Source of the DNA: Iningainema tapete BLCC-T55
Lineage (GTDB): Bacteria; Cyanobacteriota; Cyanobacteriia; Cyanobacteriales; Nostocaceae
Reading direction: 5' to 3'
DNA length: 47,947 bases
Assembly (NCBI RefSeq): GCF_014698965.1
Contig: NZ_JACXAE010000130.1
Location: forward strand, 1 to 47,947
Positions 17,890 to 28,182 of this stretch are shown here, in pieces. The translations under genes and the position numbers were made by a program. Position 1 is the first letter of the stretch; every line of letters begins with the position of its first letter. The notes beneath the pieces are model-generated. The model searched no databases. It was not told where the DNA came from and saw nothing but the letters and a program-made list of their open reading frames with translations.

Positions 17890-18366
17890 CTACTGCTGCT
17901 TACAGTAATTATTCATCCCAGATGCCAGTTTATCTGACTGCTTAGCAGCAGTTTGGGCTTTAGTGAGCGTTGTATCAATGTCTCCTCTAGCCTTTTGGAT
18001 TGCTGCTTTACCTACATTTGATGAGGAATCTGCTGTCTTAGTTGAGTTGAGAGCTTTAGCAGCTTCTGCAATGGATTGGTTGAAAATCTCAAACACTTTG
18101 ACAAAACTTGTTTGAAATTCTTGTAATTTTGGATCTTTTAAGTTCATCTCCTTTATTTCTTTAGTAACAGCTTGCAAGTCTTGAGCAAGTTTCAAGCTTG
18201 TTGTCACCTGGTTACCTTTACTTTTGTCGATCAACCCGGTTCCTTTGTTAACTGCCTGAATCAAACGCTCACACTGAGATACTTTGCTTTCACTGCAAGC
18301 AGCAAGCGTTACAGCAACACTTATGCTAACTAAATTAATAACGATGTATTTATGTGACACAAACAT
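17890..18366 (-). CDS. Small helical lipoprotein
   Basis: About 158 residues with a hydrophobic signal and lipobox LAAC at about residues 21-24, so lipid-anchored in the periplasm. The rest is rich in Lys, Ala, Thr and Gln and predicted helical, with Cys near the start of the mature part (VSQCERL) and a second near the end (NNYCKQQ), possibly a disulfide. ATG 18366 is preferred over GTG 18372; GGTGGG lies upstream. I recognise no functional domain. Confidence 0.75.
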   Translation of the reverse strand: MFVSHKYIVINLVSISVAVTLAACSESKVSQCERLIQAVNKGTGLIDKSKGNQVTTSLKLAQDLQAVTKEIKEMNLKDPKLQEFQTSFVKVFEIFNQSIAEAAKALNSTKTADSSSNVGKAAIQKARGDIDTTLTKAQTAAKQSDKLASGMNNYCKQQ

Positions 18367-18554
18367 CAACACCCACCAATAATCAAACCCAAACTATAGT
18401 ACCCAAAGATTCGGTAGTTTTGATGATTATTCAGTAATAATTGCGGGGATTACCAATGTAAAAGTGAGAAGCAAAATTTACGGTGCTGCCAAGAGAACCA
18501 TTACGAGCTATAATCAAATCTACTCATAGCCAAAAGAAGTAGGGAGCGGGTGTT

Positions 18555-19379
18555 ATGTCAGTTGATGTGACTATGGCTACAAACCCCCAAATCGCAGAGG
18601 ATTTGGAATGGGAACCCCCCATGCCTCCCACAGATTTAATTTTTGATGACGGAGAACCGTTGGAAAGCAATCGCCACCGTATTGCCATGAACGTTCTGAT
18701 TCGGTCTATGCTGCAAGCGTATGCTGATCGCAATGACTTTTTCACAAGTGGCAATATGTTTGTTTACTACAGCAGCACCCAAGCTCGAAACCGTGACTTC
18801 AAAGGACCAGATTTCTTTGTGGCATTAAACGTCGATGGCACAAAGGAAAGACTGGGCTGGGTTATTTGGGAAGAAGATGGACGTTACCCAGACGTCATAG
18901 TAGAACTGTTATCACCGTCCACAGCTGTTTTTGACAAGGGAAAAAAGAAGGATATTTACGAGCAAGTGTTCCGAACGCCAGATTACTTTGTCTACGATCC
19001 TTTTAATCCAGACTCCTTGCAAGGGTGGCATTTGGATCTTTCCTCTGGCTATCAACCCTTAGAACTAAACGAGCAGGGTTGGCTGTGGTGTCAGTCTTTG
19101 GGTTTGTGGTTAGGAACCTGGCAGGGTACAATTGATCGAGAAACAGCATTGTGGTTGCGCTTTTATGATGGTGAAGGCAATCTAGTTTTATTACCAGAGG
19201 AAGCAGCACAAGCTAAAGCTCAGCAAGCTCAACAAGAGGCTCAGCAAGCTCAACAAGAGGCTCAGCAAGCTCAACAGGAGGCTCAGCAAGCTCAACAGGA
19301 GGCTCAGCGAGAACGTCAACGTGCTGAACTTCTTGCATCTCGGTTACGAGAAATGGGGGTAGATCCAAATACTCTGTAA
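18555..19379 (+). CDS. Uma2 family (PD-(D/E)xK-like) protein with Gln-rich coiled-coil tail
   Basis: The core matches the Uma2/DUF820 family, a restriction-endonuclease-like fold abundant in cyanobacteria. FKGPDFFVALNV is followed by WVIWEEDGRYPDVIVELLSP, then DKGKKKDIYEQ and PDYFVYDP. The expected acidic residues and Lys are present. Function of the family is not established. The C-terminal ~55 residues are a coiled coil built from four units of QQAQQEA, then RERQRAELLASRLRE. ATG 18555 follows GGGAGCGGG. It is convergent with the nickel ATPase gene, two bases apart. Confidence 0.85.
   Translation: MSVDVTMATNPQIAEDLEWEPPMPPTDLIFDDGEPLESNRHRIAMNVLIRSMLQAYADRNDFFTSGNMFVYYSSTQARNRDFKGPDFFVALNVDGTKERLGWVIWEEDGRYPDVIVELLSPSTAVFDKGKKKDIYEQVFRTPDYFVYDPFNPDSLQGWHLDLSSGYQPLELNEQGWLWCQSLGLWLGTWQGTIDRETALWLRFYDGEGNLVLLPEEAAQAKAQQAQQEAQQAQQEAQQAQQEAQQAQQEAQRERQRAELLASRLREMGVDPNTL
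19221..19304 (+). repeat. 21-base tandem repeat, four copies, in Uma2 gene
   Basis: Four units of CAGCAAGCTCAACAAGAGGC plus T, with AAG/AGG codon changes in the later two. Each encodes QQAQQEA. Frame is kept, so copy number only sets coiled-coil length. Confidence 0.9.
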
Positions 19380-19381
19380 AC

Positions 19382-20104
19382 TTACCAATCCACAGGTAAA
19401 CCTAATCTATCTAGAGTATCAGCATCTTGTAAAAGTGGGTGAATTTCGCTATCTATTTCAATACGACCATGAGAAAGTACTAACCCTCTTTGGGTAACTT
19501 TGCTTAACCAATGCAAGTCATGAGAGGCGATTAACATTACTTGTACTGGCAATCTTAACAAAACCTTTGCCAAATGACGCCGCCATGCAGGATCAAGACC
19601 GTTGGTTGGCTCGTCAAGAATGAGAATGGACGGCTCTAATGCTAAAATTGAAGCTAAAGCGGCAAGGCGTCTTTGTCCTCCTGAAAGTTCGTGAGCGGAA
19701 CGGTTGGCGTAAGCTTCTAAACCAAAATCTGCTAGCAACTGTCGTGCTTTGTCAATGGCTACTGCTGGTGGTACACCGTAATTGCGTGGTCCAAAGGTAA
19801 CATCTTCTAATATAGTAGGCATAAATAGTTGGTCGTTAGCATCTTGGAAAGCAAAACCGATGTTACGACGCACCTGAGGTAGGGTTTTGGATTCTACAGG
19901 GATGCCCGAAATCCAAATTTTACCTGAAAGCGGTTGTTTTAAGCCAATTAAGTTTTCTAACAAAGTGCTTTTACCTGAACCAGTGGCTCCCATTAACCCC
20001 ACGCGATCGCCTACATTTAAGGTAAATGTTATATCTTGTAAAACTGGCTGTTGATTTGAGTAGGCATACACTAGGTTTTGCACCTGAAGGGCTGGTTGTG
20101 GCAT
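19382..20104 (-). CDS. nikO: ECF transporter ATPase (NikO/CbiO type)
   Basis: ABC ATPase of the cobalt/nickel energy-coupling-factor class. Walker A is GATGSGKST, the Q-loop region is IGFAFQDAND, the signature is LSGGQRR and Walker B is ILILDEPTNGLDP. It powers the membrane parts encoded upstream (NikQ and NikMN). The nickel assignment follows from the MHIPDG N-terminus and PDGLE-type NikN part of the permease. Five 7-base repeats separate it from nikQ. Confidence 0.9.
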   Translation of the reverse strand: MPQPALQVQNLVYAYSNQQPVLQDITFTLNVGDRVGLMGATGSGKSTLLENLIGLKQPLSGKIWISGIPVESKTLPQVRRNIGFAFQDANDQLFMPTILEDVTFGPRNYGVPPAVAIDKARQLLADFGLEAYANRSAHELSGGQRRLAALASILALEPSILILDEPTNGLDPAWRRHLAKVLLRLPVQVMLIASHDLHWLSKVTQRGLVLSHGRIEIDSEIHPLLQDADTLDRLGLPVDW

Positions 20105-20105
20105 T

Positions 20106-20140
20106 TTGTTAATTGTTAATTGTTAATTGCTAATTGTTAA
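20106..20140. repeat. Heptanucleotide repeat (TTGTTAA), five units
   Basis: Four perfect TTGTTAA units and one TTGCTAA lie just before the nikO start, followed by CATTAGC-type heptamers at about 20151-20174 that run into the end of nikQ. Short heptameric tandem repeats of this kind are typical of heterocystous cyanobacteria. Confidence 0.9.
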
Positions 20141-20161
20141 GTGGTAGTCTTCCATCAGCCA

Positions 20162-20824
20162 TTAGCCATTAGCCAAAGTATAAGAGGCTATAGTTAAACA
20201 AAGAGCGATCGCACTTACTGCAATAACGGTAAAGCGCTCTTTTGAGCTTAATGTAGCGTCTACTGGTAGTTGTCCGTTGTAACCACGTACTATCATTGCG
20301 GCATAGACTCGTTCTGCTCTTTCTAAACTACGGAGATATAAGGCTCCAATCATAGCTGCACTGGTGTAGCGCAACCACCCACCAGTACCACTCAATCCTC
20401 GTAGTTGAGCGCTACGCTGCATTCGTGTCACTTCTCCTAGTAAAATTTCTAGATACTGTCCAGTTAAAAGTAAATTTTCTTTTAAAGCTGGAGGTACGGG
20501 TAAGCTTTTCAGGGCAATGCCGAAACTATGAGGTGGCAAGGTTAATAAAAAGCTATTCATTGTGATGAGGCAAATCAGGGAGCGAATGAGCAAAAAACTT
20601 GCTTTCTCCCATCCCAAAGGTAAGGCTAGTACCGAGAGAAAGATTAATTCTACTCCTAGTAATCCTGTCAGTCGGCGGATTGGTGTGCGCAGAAAAAAAG
20701 ACCACGCCAGTGCGATCGCGCCATATACTCCTAGATATAACCAAGCATTTTGCTTGAGTAAGGCTGCCCCTACCACAATTACCAAGGACAACTGCAAGCG
20801 TAACGGTAGAGAAATTTTAGGCAT
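20162..20824 (-). CDS. nikQ: ECF transporter T component (NikQ/CbiQ)
   Basis: Membrane coupling protein of the ECF transporter, 220 residues with about five hydrophobic segments. It carries two coupling motifs of the Ala/Val-Arg-Gly type (MQRSAQLRGLSG and MIVRGYNGQLP) that dock on the ATPases. Overlaps the permease gene by eight bases. The last codons run into CATTAGC heptamers. Confidence 0.88.
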   Translation of the reverse strand: MPKISLPLRLQLSLVIVVGAALLKQNAWLYLGVYGAIALAWSFFLRTPIRRLTGLLGVELIFLSVLALPLGWEKASFLLIRSLICLITMNSFLLTLPPHSFGIALKSLPVPPALKENLLLTGQYLEILLGEVTRMQRSAQLRGLSGTGGWLRYTSAAMIGALYLRSLERAERVYAAMIVRGYNGQLPVDATLSSKERFTVIAVSAIALCLTIASYTLANG

Positions 20825-21740
20825 TTTTGGGTTTGACTAATTGTGCAATGGCAAAGGCAACACCAAAACATACTACCGCCCCGATAATTCCGGCGATACT
20901 TGTGCCGATGGCTCCCAACCCTTCTATTCCGTAGTCTGCTAGGGGGGTTGGCACTGGTACACGTACATTCTCTGACAATTTGATAAAGCCCAAATCTTCT
21001 GCTACTTTTTCTAAGCCATCAGGCCATGCTGACGCTGCTAATGATAACACACCCGCAATTAAAAAAATACTGACTACTGGCACTAACCACCCTTTGAACT
21101 GCTGCTGTTCTCCTGGTAGTAAATCTGGTCTTACTGTAGCAAGATAAGTCAGTACACTCCCTGTAATTAAACCTTCACCGATGCCGATGAGAATATGTAC
21201 ACCTGTCATCGCTGGTAAAACTATTAGTGATGGGGCTGTACCAGAAAGAACTAACTCAATGGCACAAGCGATCGCTGCTACTACTACACTTATACCTGCT
21301 GCAATACCTGCTGCCAAGGGTAAGCGCCCTCTAGCTCCGCCTAGTAGTCGTTGTAAAGTTTGGGTTAAAATCCAGCCTACCCAAACCCCGATTACTCCCA
21401 TGTTAAAAATATTTGCTCCCAAAGCAGTAATTCCACCATCAGCAAATAAAACAGCTTGAATAATTAAAACTGTTGCTATACATAACGTACCTGCCCAAGG
21501 GCTGCCTAAGATAATTGCTGCTAAAGTTCCCCCTAATAAATGTCCGCTCGTACCCCCTGCTACAGGAAAATTAATCATCTGCGCGGCAAAAATAAATGCG
21601 GTTGTTAACCCCAACACAGGGGCGCGTCGGATACCAAAGGCATTTTGACTCCGCCCCAAAGCAATCCCAAGTGCTGCAACACTTGCCACACTAGTAGCTG
21701 CTGCTACGGGCACTGAAACAAAGCCATCAGGAATATGCAT
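20817..21740 (-). CDS. nikMN: Nickel ECF permease, NikM-NikN fusion
   Basis: Substrate-binding permease beginning MHIPDGF, where the extreme N-terminal Met-His group binds the metal in this family. The central CbiM/NikM segment includes GGTSGHLLGGTLAAI and GANIFNMGVIG. At about residue 230 it continues into a NikN-like part with SAWPDGLEKVA, the PDGLE hallmark of nickel systems. A single polypeptide therefore supplies M and N. It is first gene of nikMN-nikQ-nikO, with a 571-base upstream region. Nickel would serve urease or NiFe hydrogenase; neither is in the window. Confidence 0.88.
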   Translation of the reverse strand: MHIPDGFVSVPVAAATSVASVAALGIALGRSQNAFGIRRAPVLGLTTAFIFAAQMINFPVAGGTSGHLLGGTLAAIILGSPWAGTLCIATVLIIQAVLFADGGITALGANIFNMGVIGVWVGWILTQTLQRLLGGARGRLPLAAGIAAGISVVVAAIACAIELVLSGTAPSLIVLPAMTGVHILIGIGEGLITGSVLTYLATVRPDLLPGEQQQFKGWLVPVVSIFLIAGVLSLAASAWPDGLEKVAEDLGFIKLSENVRVPVPTPLADYGIEGLGAIGTSIAGIIGAVVCFGVAFAIAQLVKPKNA

Positions 21741-22311
21741 ATAAGTGTCTCTATTTTTAGATGTACTTGAATTAAACAGAGTTTTTTATATAACTAAGGT
21801 ATTTTTTTAAAAAAACAAAATCTCATTATACTTTGCAATGCCCCTATAGGGGATTATTTGCTATTGTTTAATTAAATCGTTGTTAGTATTTCTTTGGATA
21901 TAATTCTCAAGAGTTAGTTACTAGTTAACTTTATAATAACAAAGGTTAATATTCAAATAACCTGATTTCAAGGATAATATAGGTTTCCAATTAGAGGATG
22001 TCTTGGTTGTGATGATGTTTTTTAACTTAAAAAATCAGTATAAATATTGTTATTACCTAAGTTAGATTGTGAATTGTTCCGTATTTTATTAATCTAGATT
22101 ACTGTTGCCTTGACTAACTTAATTGCAAAAAGTTAATTTTTTATAGATAGACATAAACCTAAATTGCACAACTCAGATCTTGCACCATAATCTTTATCGC
22201 CCAAGAAATAAACTCTGGGGTTAAGTCTTTCAGTCAGCGTAACTCTGACTTGAGCTATCAGCCTTTACCTTCGTCAAGGCGTACTTTCTCTCTCAAAAAC
22301 GGTGAAACAAT
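21741..22311. other. 571-base intergenic region between nik operon and treS
   Basis: AT-rich and without a credible gene. It holds the divergent promoters of the nickel transporter (leftward) and trehalose cluster (rightward). A 12-base perfect palindrome, CCCCTATAGGGG, lies at 21841-21852, about 100 bases upstream of nikMN, and could be an operator. No riboswitch fold was recognised. Confidence 0.6.
21841..21852. promoter_or_regulatory. Perfect palindrome CCCCTATAGGGG upstream of nikMN
   Basis: Self-complementary 12-mer in an otherwise AT-rich region, 101 bases before the nikMN start. Possible binding site for a dimeric metal regulator; function is inferred only from position and symmetry. 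Confidence 0.35.
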
Positions 22312-25300
22312 ATGCAAAACTCATTTTTGAAAGATGATCCATTGTGGTATAAGAACGCAATTATCTATGAAGTGCCTGTTCGCGCCTTTGCTGACAGTAA
22401 TGGTGATGGGATTGGTGACTTTAGAGGGTTGACAGAAAAACTAGATTACTTGAAAGACTTAGGTGTTACCGCCGTTTGGGTACTACCGTTTTTTCCTTCA
22501 CCACTGAGAGATGATGGTTACGATATTGCCGATTATACCAGTGTCAATCCAATTTATGGCACATTGGAAGATTTTAAAGAGTTCTTAGCTGCTGCTCATC
22601 AGCGTGGGATTCGCGTCATTATTGAGTTAATTATCAACCATACATCAGATCAACATCCGTGGTTTCAAAGAGCACGTCGCGCACCTAAGGGTAGTTCAGA
22701 AAGAGATTTTTACGTTTGGAGCGATACTCCAGAAAAATACCAAGAAGCACGAATTATTTTCCAAGATTTTGAGTCTTCTAACTGGACTTGGGATCCTCTA
22801 GCCAAAGCATATTACTGGCATCGCTTCTACTATCATCAGCCAGATTTAAACTACGATAATCCCGCAGTACGTGAGGCAGTATTCGAGGTACTTAAGTTTT
22901 GGATGGATTTGGGTGTAGACGGGTTTCGTCTCGATGCTGTACCTTATCTTTACGAACGCGAAGGAACTAACTGTGAGAATCTACCAGAAACCCACGCTTT
23001 CTTGAAGCGGCTGAGAGCGCATGTAGACGAAAAATATCCCAACCGAATGCTGCTAGCTGAGGCGAATCAATGGCCTGAGGATGCTGCCCAGTATTATGGG
23101 AATGGGGATGAGTGCCAGATGAACTTTCATTTTCCGCTGATGCCGCGTTTATTTATGGCACTGCGGATGGAAGATAATTTCCCGATTATTGATATTCTCA
23201 AGCAGACTCCAGCTATTCCCGATAACTGTCAGTGGGGTTTGTTCTTGCGTAACCATGATGAACTCACCTTAGAAATGGTGACAGATGAAGATCGGGATTA
23301 TATGTGGAAGGTGTATGCACAAGATCCGGTGATGAGGGTTAATTTGGGCATTCGTCGTAGGTTAGCACCTTTGTTGGGTAATGATCGCAGGCAGATAGAG
23401 TTACTTAACAGTTTGCTGTTGTCTCTGCCGGGAACCCCTGTACTTTATTATGGGGATGAAATTGGTATGGGGGATAATGTTTATGTAGGCGATCGCAATG
23501 GTGTACGTACACCAATGCAGTGGAGTTCTGATCGCAACGCTGGTTTTAGTCGTACCAACCCTCAGCGATTGTATTTACCAGTGATTGTCGATTCTGAATA
23601 TCACTATGAAGCAATCAACGTAGAAGCACAACGGGCTAATCCCAACTCTCTATGGTATAGCATGAAACGTTTACTGGCTACCCGGAAGCGTTATCAAGCA
23701 TTGGGTAGAGGAGACTTTGAGCTATTACCAAGCAATAATCGCAAGGTTCTCGTCTTCACTCGCACTTACGAAGATGAACGTATATTAGTGGTAGTAAATT
23801 TATCTCGCTTTGTGCAAACAGTCGAATTAGATTTGTCAGCTTTCAATGAGCTAAAGCCTGTAGAAATTTTTGGTTACACAGAATTTCCCACTATTGGAGA
23901 GTCACCTTATTTCCTCAGTCTCAGCCCCTACGGGTTTTACTGGTTTAATTTAGTGCTTAAACCTAGCTTTACTCAACCACTCATACCCCAAGCGGAACTA
24001 CCAACACTGAGTCTCAATCGAAGTTGGCAAAACGCTTTTTCTCAACCAGAGTCTGTGGAGACAAAGAATTTCCTCTCTCAACTGGAATCTATTCTGCCGA
24101 ATTATCTGTATACTTGTAGCTGGTTTGGCAGCAAAAACCAAACAATTCAATCAACAAAAATTGTTGAAGCAATCCCGTTTGGGAATAGAGAGTTGGGAAC
24201 TAGCAATAGTTCTTCCCCCTCAACTCAAATTGTTTGGTTACAGGTGGAGTATATTCGCGCCAATCCCGAAACATACTTACTACTACTAGCATACGCACAA
24301 GGCGATCCGGCTCAATACCTTTTAACAGAAATGCCTCAAGCTGTGATTGCTCGCACTGAGATGGAAGAGGGAATTTTGTATGACGCTACTTATGACAAAG
24401 ATTTTCTTGCCTCTTTAGTAGATGCGACAGCAAGTAATGGTTCTTACAAGGGGATATCTGGGGAATTAGTTACCTCGACTACTGATTTGTTTGGGCAGTT
24501 GAGGGGAGAAGAAACCTACTTAGAGCCAAGTGTACAGAAGATTGAACAAAATAATAGTCATAACAATACTTATGTAGTTTATGGCGATCGCTTGTTCTTG
24601 AAAATTTTCCGTAAGGTAGAGGAGGGTTTGCATCCTGATTTGGAAATCCGACGCTTCCTAAGTGAGAAAAAACAAATAAAACATTTTGCTGCTATTGCTG
24701 GCGCGTTAGAATATCGTCGCTCCAATAAAGTAGGAGCATCCTCTTCTCACCCAATGACAATTGGGATTTTACAAGAGTATATTCCAGAAACGCGAAATGC
24801 CTGGGAGTTTACCCTCGATAGCTTGCAGGATTACTTTGAAAATGTGACAACTTTACAATCGGAGATTACAGAAGTACCAATTACACTAGATACGTTGTTA
24901 GAATTACAGAGTGTTGATGTTCCTGAATTAGCAAACCAAACTATTGGTTCTTACCTAGTGAGCGCCCAATTGTTAGGTAAATCTACGGCGGAACTCCATA
25001 TTGCACTGGCATCGGAAACACAAAATCCGGATTTTGCCCCAGAACCTTTTTCATCTCTTTACCAACGTTCTATCTACCAATATGCTCGTAACCTTGCAGG
25101 GCAAGTGTTCCTAGTGTTAAAAGATAAACTTTACTCCTTACCAGAAAAAACTCAAACACATGCAAGGGCTGTACTGAGAAAGCAAGAGGAGATTCTCGGA
25201 CGTTTCCAGTCAATTTTGAACCACAAAATTACCGCCAAGCGTACCCGTTATCATGGCGATTATCATCTAGGTCAGGTGCTTTACACGGGGAAAGATTTTA

Positions 25301-25716
25301 TTATCACTCATTTTGAGGGTAGTACGGCTCGTAGTTTGAGTGAACGGCGGATGAAGCGATCGCCACTGCGGGATGTAGCAGGAATGCTACTATCTTTTCA
25401 ATATGCTGTCTCTCAAGCTTTGCACAATCAAATTGAAAGAGGGATAATTCAGTCCGAAAATATTCCTTTAATGCAAAATTGGAGTAAGTTTTGGCACACT
25501 TGGGTGAGTACTGTTTTTCTGAAAAGTTATCTAGAAAATAGTTATCTAGAAACGGAGGGGCAAGAAACTTTTTTACCAAAGACATCAGCAGAATTACAAC
25601 TACTTCTTGATGCTTTTATTTTGGAGAAGGTGATTAGCGCATTAGGCTACGAACTCAATTATCGCCCAGATCGGGTAGATATTCCTCTTCAATTGATTCT
25701 GCAATTGAATGATTAG
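22312..25716 (+). CDS. treS: Trehalose synthase (TreS) - maltokinase fusion
   Basis: The N-terminal ~560 residues are a GH13 trehalose synthase, which interconverts maltose and trehalose. Nucleophile D208 (GFRLDAVPY), acid/base E250 (LLAEANQW) and transition-state D316 (RNHDEL) are present. The C-terminal ~500 residues are a maltokinase, which makes maltose-1-phosphate. The catalytic loop [10 protein letters not shown] (D983) is present. However, the metal-binding segment usually DFEGEP reads HFEGST, with His1000 in place of Asp, so kinase activity is doubtful. The domains are joined by a Ser/Thr-rich linker at about 620-640 that looks repeat-derived. First gene of the trehalose cluster; next gene follows after 296 bases. 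Confidence 0.92.
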   Translation: MQNSFLKDDPLWYKNAIIYEVPVRAFADSNGDGIGDFRGLTEKLDYLKDLGVTAVWVLPFFPSPLRDDGYDIADYTSVNPIYGTLEDFKEFLAAAHQRGIRVIIELIINHTSDQHPWFQRARRAPKGSSERDFYVWSDTPEKYQEARIIFQDFESSNWTWDPLAKAYYWHRFYYHQPDLNYDNPAVREAVFEVLKFWMDLGVDGFRLDAVPYLYEREGTNCENLPETHAFLKRLRAHVDEKYPNRMLLAEANQWPEDAAQYYGNGDECQMNFHFPLMPRLFMALRMEDNFPIIDILKQTPAIPDNCQWGLFLRNHDELTLEMVTDEDRDYMWKVYAQDPVMRVNLGIRRRLAPLLGNDRRQIELLNSLLLSLPGTPVLYYGDEIGMGDNVYVGDRNGVRTPMQWSSDRNAGFSRTNPQRLYLPVIVDSEYHYEAINVEAQRANPNSLWYSMKRLLATRKRYQALGRGDFELLPSNNRKVLVFTRTYEDERILVVVNLSRFVQTVELDLSAFNELKPVEIFGYTEFPTIGESPYFLSLSPYGFYWFNLVLKPSFTQPLIPQAELPTLSLNRSWQNAFSQPESVETKNFLSQLESILPNYLYTCSWFGSKNQTIQSTKIVEAIPFGNRELGTSNSSSPSTQIVWLQVEYIRANPETYLLLLAYAQGDPAQYLLTEMPQAVIARTEMEEGILYDATYDKDFLASLVDATASNGSYKGISGELVTSTTDLFGQLRGEETYLEPSVQKIEQNNSHNNTYVVYGDRLFLKIFRKVEEGLHPDLEIRRFLSEKKQIKHFAAIAGALEYRRSNKVGASSSHPMTIGILQEYIPETRNAWEFTLDSLQDYFENVTTLQSEITEVPITLDTLLELQSVDVPELANQTIGSYLVSAQLLGKSTAELHIALASETQNPDFAPEPFSSLYQRSIYQYARNLAGQVFLVLKDKLYSLPEKTQTHARAVLRKQEEILGRFQSILNHKITAKRTRYHGDYHLGQVLYTGKDFIITHFEGSTARSLSERRMKRSPLRDVAGMLLSFQYAVSQALHNQIERGIIQSENIPLMQNWSKFWHTWVSTVFLKSYLENSYLETEGQETFLPKTSAELQLLLDAFILEKVISALGYELNYRPDRVDIPLQLILQLND
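25525..25552 (+). repeat. 13-base direct repeat in maltokinase part
   Basis: AGTTATCTAGAAA occurs at 25525-25537 and 25540-25552, encoding a duplicated SYLEN/SYLE. It is a small in-frame duplication near the C-terminus of the fusion. Confidence 0.8.
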
Positions 25717-26012
25717 GAAATAGGGCATGGGGCATGGGGCATGGGGCTAGGTAAGAAATAATTGATTTTCATATGAAGCAGGACGCTTTGAGCGCACGCT
25801 TTCCATTGCCCATTGCCCATTGCCCACTTATAATATAGTTGCAGTAAAAAATGTATAACAGGCTACGTTTTACCTGTGATTAATTTCATCTTCTCACACC
25901 TGGCAACATCCTCCTTAAGGTAGGCTCGAAAAGAACAATTTGTGACAAATAATTAACAAAGCTGTGTGTAAAAGTATTTTTTACAATTAAAAGTTTGATT
26001 CGCGATTAAGTT
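25717..26012. repeat. Intergenic region with heptameric GGGCAT/GCCCAT repeats
   Basis: 296 bases between treS and glgX. GGCATGG-type heptamers occupy about 25723-25747, and GCCCATT heptamers about 25803-25828, which are nearly the reverse complement of the first array, so a large hairpin could form. These match the short tandem repeat class of filamentous cyanobacteria. The GlgX start has no evident ribosome site. Confidence 0.75.
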
Positions 26013-28142
26013 ATGTATTTAGCGCTCTGGCCTGGAAACGTTTATCCCCTGGGAGCCTCCTGGGATGGCAAAGGTACAAACTTTGCTTTATTTAGTGAAA
26101 ATGCCACAGGTGTTGAACTTTGTTTATTTGATCGAGACGATCAAGAGACTCGTCTTAACCTAACTGAAGTAAGTAACTTCGTGTGGCACGGTTATGTGCC
26201 AGGAGTGGGACCAGGACAACGCTATGGGTTTAGAGTGCATGGTCCCTATGCACCTGGTGAAGGACATCGCTTCAACCCCAACAAACTGCTAATCGATCCA
26301 TACGCAAAGGCGATTGATGGTAATCTTCGGGGTAATGGACCAGAAATATTTGGATATAACTGGCAAGATCCTGAAGCAGACCTATCTTTTTCCGATCTCG
26401 ATAGCGCCCATCTGATCCCAAAGAGTGTTGTCGTCGATCAGTCTTTTGATTGGTCCGGGGATCAGTTGCTGCGCACCCCGTGGCACGAAACTGTGATTTA
26501 TGAAACCCACGTTAAGGGTTTTACCAAGCTGCATCCTGATATCCCAGAAGAAATGCGCGGTACTTATGCAGGATTAGGGCATTCGGCGGCGATCGAGCAT
26601 TTGCAGCGACTGGGGATCACAGCAGTTGAACTCATGCCAGTGCATCACTTTTTGGCTTTTCCAGGACACCTTACTGACAAGGGGTTAACAAATTATTGGG
26701 GCTACGACTCGATCAACTATTTTGCTCCCTACTCCGGTTACAGTTCCAGTGGTTCATTGGGAGAGCAAGTTACTGAGTTCAAAGAGATGGTTAAGGCGTT
26801 GCATCGTGCCGGAATTGAGGTCATTCTGGATGTCGTCTACAACCACACCGGAGAAGGAAATCATTTAGGTCCCACACTTACTTTGCGGGGGATCGACAAT
26901 AGCATTTACTACCGTGTAGTGGAAAACGATCGCCGTTACTACATGGACTTTACAGGTTGCGGTAATTCTCTGTACGTGCGCGAACCGCAAGTTCTGAAGT
27001 TAATCATGGATAGCTTGCGGTATTGGGTTTTAGAAATGCACGTAGATGGCTTTCGCTTTGACTTAGCGTCGGCTTTAGCACGAGAGCTATACGAAGTCAA
27101 TAGTCTGGCAGCTTTCTTTGACATTATTCACCAAGATCCAGTACTAGCTGATGTGAAGCTGATTGCTGAACCTTGGGATCTTGGAGATGGCGGTTATCAA
27201 GTTGGTCAATTCCCAGTTCTCTGGTCAGAGTGGAATGGCAGGTATCGCGATACAGCACGGGACTTCTGGCGTGGTATTGATGAAAGCTTAGGGCAATTTG
27301 CTTACTGTTTTACCGGCAGCCCTGACCTGTATGCACTGAATGGGCGCAAGCCTAATGCCAGTGTTAACTTCATTACGGCACACGATGGCTTCACTTTGAA
27401 TGACCTTGTGAGCTATAACGAAAAACATAACGAGGCTAACGGCGAAGATAACCGGGATGGGGAAAGCCACAACCGCTCTTGGAATTGTGGTGCTGAAGGT
27501 GAAACAGACGACCCAAATGTGCTGCAATTGCGGGAACGACAGCGGCGGAACTTGTTAACAACTCTGATGCTGTCCCAAGGTATCCCCATGTTGCTGGGGG
27601 GAGATGAAATGGGGCGGACTCAGAAGGGCAATAATAATGCCTATTGCCAAGATAATGAAATCTCCTGGTTTGATTGGGAGTTGGAACAGGGAAATCAGGA
27701 ACTGGTAAATTTTTGCCGCGAACTAATCTACTTCCGCCAACAGCATCCGGTATTTCGGCGGCGCAAGTGGTTTCAAGGCAGAGCTATCTACGGAAAGGGC
27801 ATTAGTGATATTGCTTGGTTCAACCCCGATGGCGGTGAGATGACTGACGAGCAGTGGGAAGTTGGTTATGCTAAGTCGGTTGGGGTGTTCTTAGATGGAA
27901 ACCAGCTTCCTAGTGTTGGTAAGAAAGGTGAGCGGATTAGCGATGATAGTTTTCTCCTGTTCTTTAACGCTCATTATGAAACAATTGAGTTTAGTCTACC
28001 AACAGGACTAGAAAATCGGGAATGGGAGGTGGTAATTGATACCAAAGAACCTCGCTTTATCCAAGAAGAGAAACGTTTCACAGGCAAGCAAGCTGTACCA
28101 GTTGTAGAGCGATCGCTCGTGGTACTACGCTGTGTATTTTAA
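26013..28142 (+). CDS. glgX: Glycogen debranching enzyme (isoamylase type)
   Basis: CBM48 followed by a GH13 barrel. The N-terminal segment SWDGKGTNFALFSENAT is typical of GlgX/isoamylase. Catalytic D350 (DGFRFDLASAL), E386 (LIAEPWDLG) and D458 (TAHDGFTLNDLV) are all present. It hydrolyses alpha-1,6 branches of glycogen, releasing linear maltodextrins for TreY. The stop lies 40 bases before the treZ start, so the genes are likely cotranscribed. Length (709) is normal. Confidence 0.93.
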   Translation: MYLALWPGNVYPLGASWDGKGTNFALFSENATGVELCLFDRDDQETRLNLTEVSNFVWHGYVPGVGPGQRYGFRVHGPYAPGEGHRFNPNKLLIDPYAKAIDGNLRGNGPEIFGYNWQDPEADLSFSDLDSAHLIPKSVVVDQSFDWSGDQLLRTPWHETVIYETHVKGFTKLHPDIPEEMRGTYAGLGHSAAIEHLQRLGITAVELMPVHHFLAFPGHLTDKGLTNYWGYDSINYFAPYSGYSSSGSLGEQVTEFKEMVKALHRAGIEVILDVVYNHTGEGNHLGPTLTLRGIDNSIYYRVVENDRRYYMDFTGCGNSLYVREPQVLKLIMDSLRYWVLEMHVDGFRFDLASALARELYEVNSLAAFFDIIHQDPVLADVKLIAEPWDLGDGGYQVGQFPVLWSEWNGRYRDTARDFWRGIDESLGQFAYCFTGSPDLYALNGRKPNASVNFITAHDGFTLNDLVSYNEKHNEANGEDNRDGESHNRSWNCGAEGETDDPNVLQLRERQRRNLLTTLMLSQGIPMLLGGDEMGRTQKGNNNAYCQDNEISWFDWELEQGNQELVNFCRELIYFRQQHPVFRRRKWFQGRAIYGKGISDIAWFNPDGGEMTDEQWEVGYAKSVGVFLDGNQLPSVGKKGERISDDSFLLFFNAHYETIEFSLPTGLENREWEVVIDTKEPRFIQEEKRFTGKQAVPVVERSLVVLRCVF

Positions 28143-28182
28143 AAAGCTACCCTACTCCCCATTTAGCTATCAGGATTGGCAT

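Noticed and set aside
20106-20174. Tandem repeats as a CRISPR array
   Set aside because: Units are seven bases with no spacers; they are short tandem repeats.
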